Assembly (NCBI RefSeq): GCF_039523615.1
Contig: NZ_BAAAFQ010000001.1
Location: forward strand, 248,001 to 312,000
Direction of reading: 5' to 3'
DNA length: 64,000 nucleotides
Source of the DNA: Psychrosphaera haliotis
Lineage (GTDB): Bacteria; Pseudomonadota; Gammaproteobacteria; Enterobacterales; Alteromonadaceae
Shown here: one piece after another, positions 63,415 to 64,000 of the stretch
Position numbering within the stretch: position 1 is the stretch's first letter
Layout of the letters: the number at the start of each line of letters is the position of its first letter
Notes under the pieces: model-generated
Databases searched by the model: none
What the model was told of the DNA's origin: nothing
Seen by the model: the letters and a program-made list of their open reading frames with translations, nothing else
Position numbers and translations under genes: made by a program

Positions 63415-64000
63415 AGACTTTCCTTTTTATTCAAACGCTCCATTTTACTAATGTGCTTAGTTATGGCTTTTGACGCAGCAAAAAATCCAAACGTGCCCGT
63501 TACCATTGTCGCTGCACCAAATCCCATATTGCAATCTAGTCGCATGCTACCTTCTGCTGATACCTTAGCAGCACAAACGGAGCCATCGGCTTGAGGATAT
63601 TGCAGCTGTTCCTTACTATATACACAGTCCACTGAGAACTTTCGTTTAGGGTTTTTACTAAAGTTAAAATCTCGACGTAGCTGGTTTCTAACTTTAGACA
63701 ACAATGGATCGTGTGTGGTTTTTGCCAAGTCGCCAAACTGTATTTGGCTAGGATCTGTTTGTCCGCCGGCACCACCTGTTACAACTAAATTGATTTTGTT
63801 TCTATGGCAATGTGCAATTAATGCCGTTTTTGCAGCAATGCTATCAATTGCATCGATGACAACGTCAAAACTTGACTCATGGCGAGTACCAAAGATCTCA
63901 ATTAAATTGTCAGTGGTTACAAAATCCTCTATACAATGAACTTCGCAGTCCGGGTTTATTTGTTTAATTCGCTCAGCCATCACGTCTACTTTAGACTTAC
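63411..64000 (-). CDS. tcdA: tRNA threonylcarbamoyladenosine dehydratase TcdA (5' end outside window)
   Basis: The gene continues past base 64000, so its N-terminal ATP-binding region is missing; the visible frame begins KSKVDVMAERIKQINPDCEV. The visible C-terminal part has VVIDAIDSIAAKTALI, VTGGAGGQTDPSQIQ and the MGFGAATMVTGTFGF, as in E. coli TcdA (CsdL). It converts t6A37 to cyclic ct6A in ANN-decoding tRNAs. The 4-base overlap with ghrA suggests an operon. Confidence 0.94.
   Translation of the reverse strand, partial: KSKVDVMAERIKQINPDCEVHCIEDFVTTDNLIEIFGTRHESSFDVVIDAIDSIAAKTALIAHCHRNKINLVVTGGAGGQTDPSQIQFGDLAKTTHDPLLSKVRNQLRRDFNFSKNPKRKFSVDCVYSKEQLQYPQADGSVCAAKVSAEGSMRLDCNMGFGAATMVTGTFGFFAASKAITKHISKMERLNKKESL

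Overview
The window is a 64-kb stretch of AT-rich chromosome from a marine gammaproteobacterium. It is most likely of the order Alteromonadales and close to Colwelliaceae (Thalassotalea- or Colwellia-like). That placement is inferred from gene content and order: ygdD/gcvA, sohB/yciK/rluB, yciV-trpLEGD(CF)BA, fabA/rmf, rlmKL-uup and pheST-ihfA. It is also supported by families typical of marine Alteromonadales and Vibrionales (DUF3192, DUF3466, DUF2066, Pla-1/cef lipase, rhombosortase, DUF3369 HD-GYP regulator). No phage, transposon, CRISPR array or plasmid gene was seen. Gene density is high, and no stretch over 300 bases lacks a gene or a recognisable element.

Layout. 1-6.7 kb: the 3' part of a dGTPase gene, a tiny stand-alone 18-codon ORF with its own ribosome binding site and terminator, a diguanylate cyclase followed by ppnN, and a DUF3192/unknown-protein pair. 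6.7-10.4 kb: gcvA-like regulator/hydrolase/ygdD (minus strand), cysK and a lipoprotein. 10.4-19.2 kb: a run of secreted or membrane proteins: gamma-glutamyltransferase, rhombosortase, S9 peptidase, SohB and a large surface lipase. 19.4-27.7 kb: yciK, a divergent histidine kinase/HD-GYP regulator pair sitting where enterobacteria carry btuR, then the minus-strand operon yciV-yciO-scpA-scpB-rluB. 27.8-34.8 kb: the complete trp operon with a textbook leader peptide and attenuator and a fused trpCF. 34.8-38 kb: queE/queC, a DnaJ-related protein, a small basic protein, fabA behind a FabR-type operator, and rmf. 38-44.1 kb: rlmKL-glutaredoxin-uup-DUF3466 operon. 44.3-44.6 kb: three tandem initiator tRNA genes. 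44.7-51 kb: a phosphorelay locus (Hpt, response regulator, divergent three-PAS hybrid kinase) and a DUF5916 outer-membrane protein. 51-64 kb: nif3-cmoM-gst, a SyrB-like protein, pheST-ihfA, DUF2066-hda, hinT-DTW-GMC oxidoreductase and tcdA-ghrA (tcdA is cut by the window end).

Functional themes. Translation and RNA modification dominate (rluB, yciO, queE, queC, rlmKL, cmoM, the DTW protein, tcdA, pheST, tRNA-fMet x3, rmf). Signalling is the main accessory theme: a GGDEF cyclase, an HD-GYP phosphodiesterase with its divergent kinase, a degenerate HDOD-like protein, and an Hpt/REC/hybrid-kinase set. A rhombosortase and a DUF3466 protein with a sorting-signal-like C-terminus suggest an enzyme/substrate pair. 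Three simple tandem repeats with unit lengths 6, 7 and 8 sit exactly at gene ends or in a 5' leader and are not explained by the annotated genes. Many starts are TTG or GTG, so several start choices rest on homology and Shine-Dalgarno spacing. I found no clearly new multi-gene system. The best candidates for something undescribed are the 18-codon unit, the Hpt/REC/hybrid-kinase locus and the boundary-located microsatellites.
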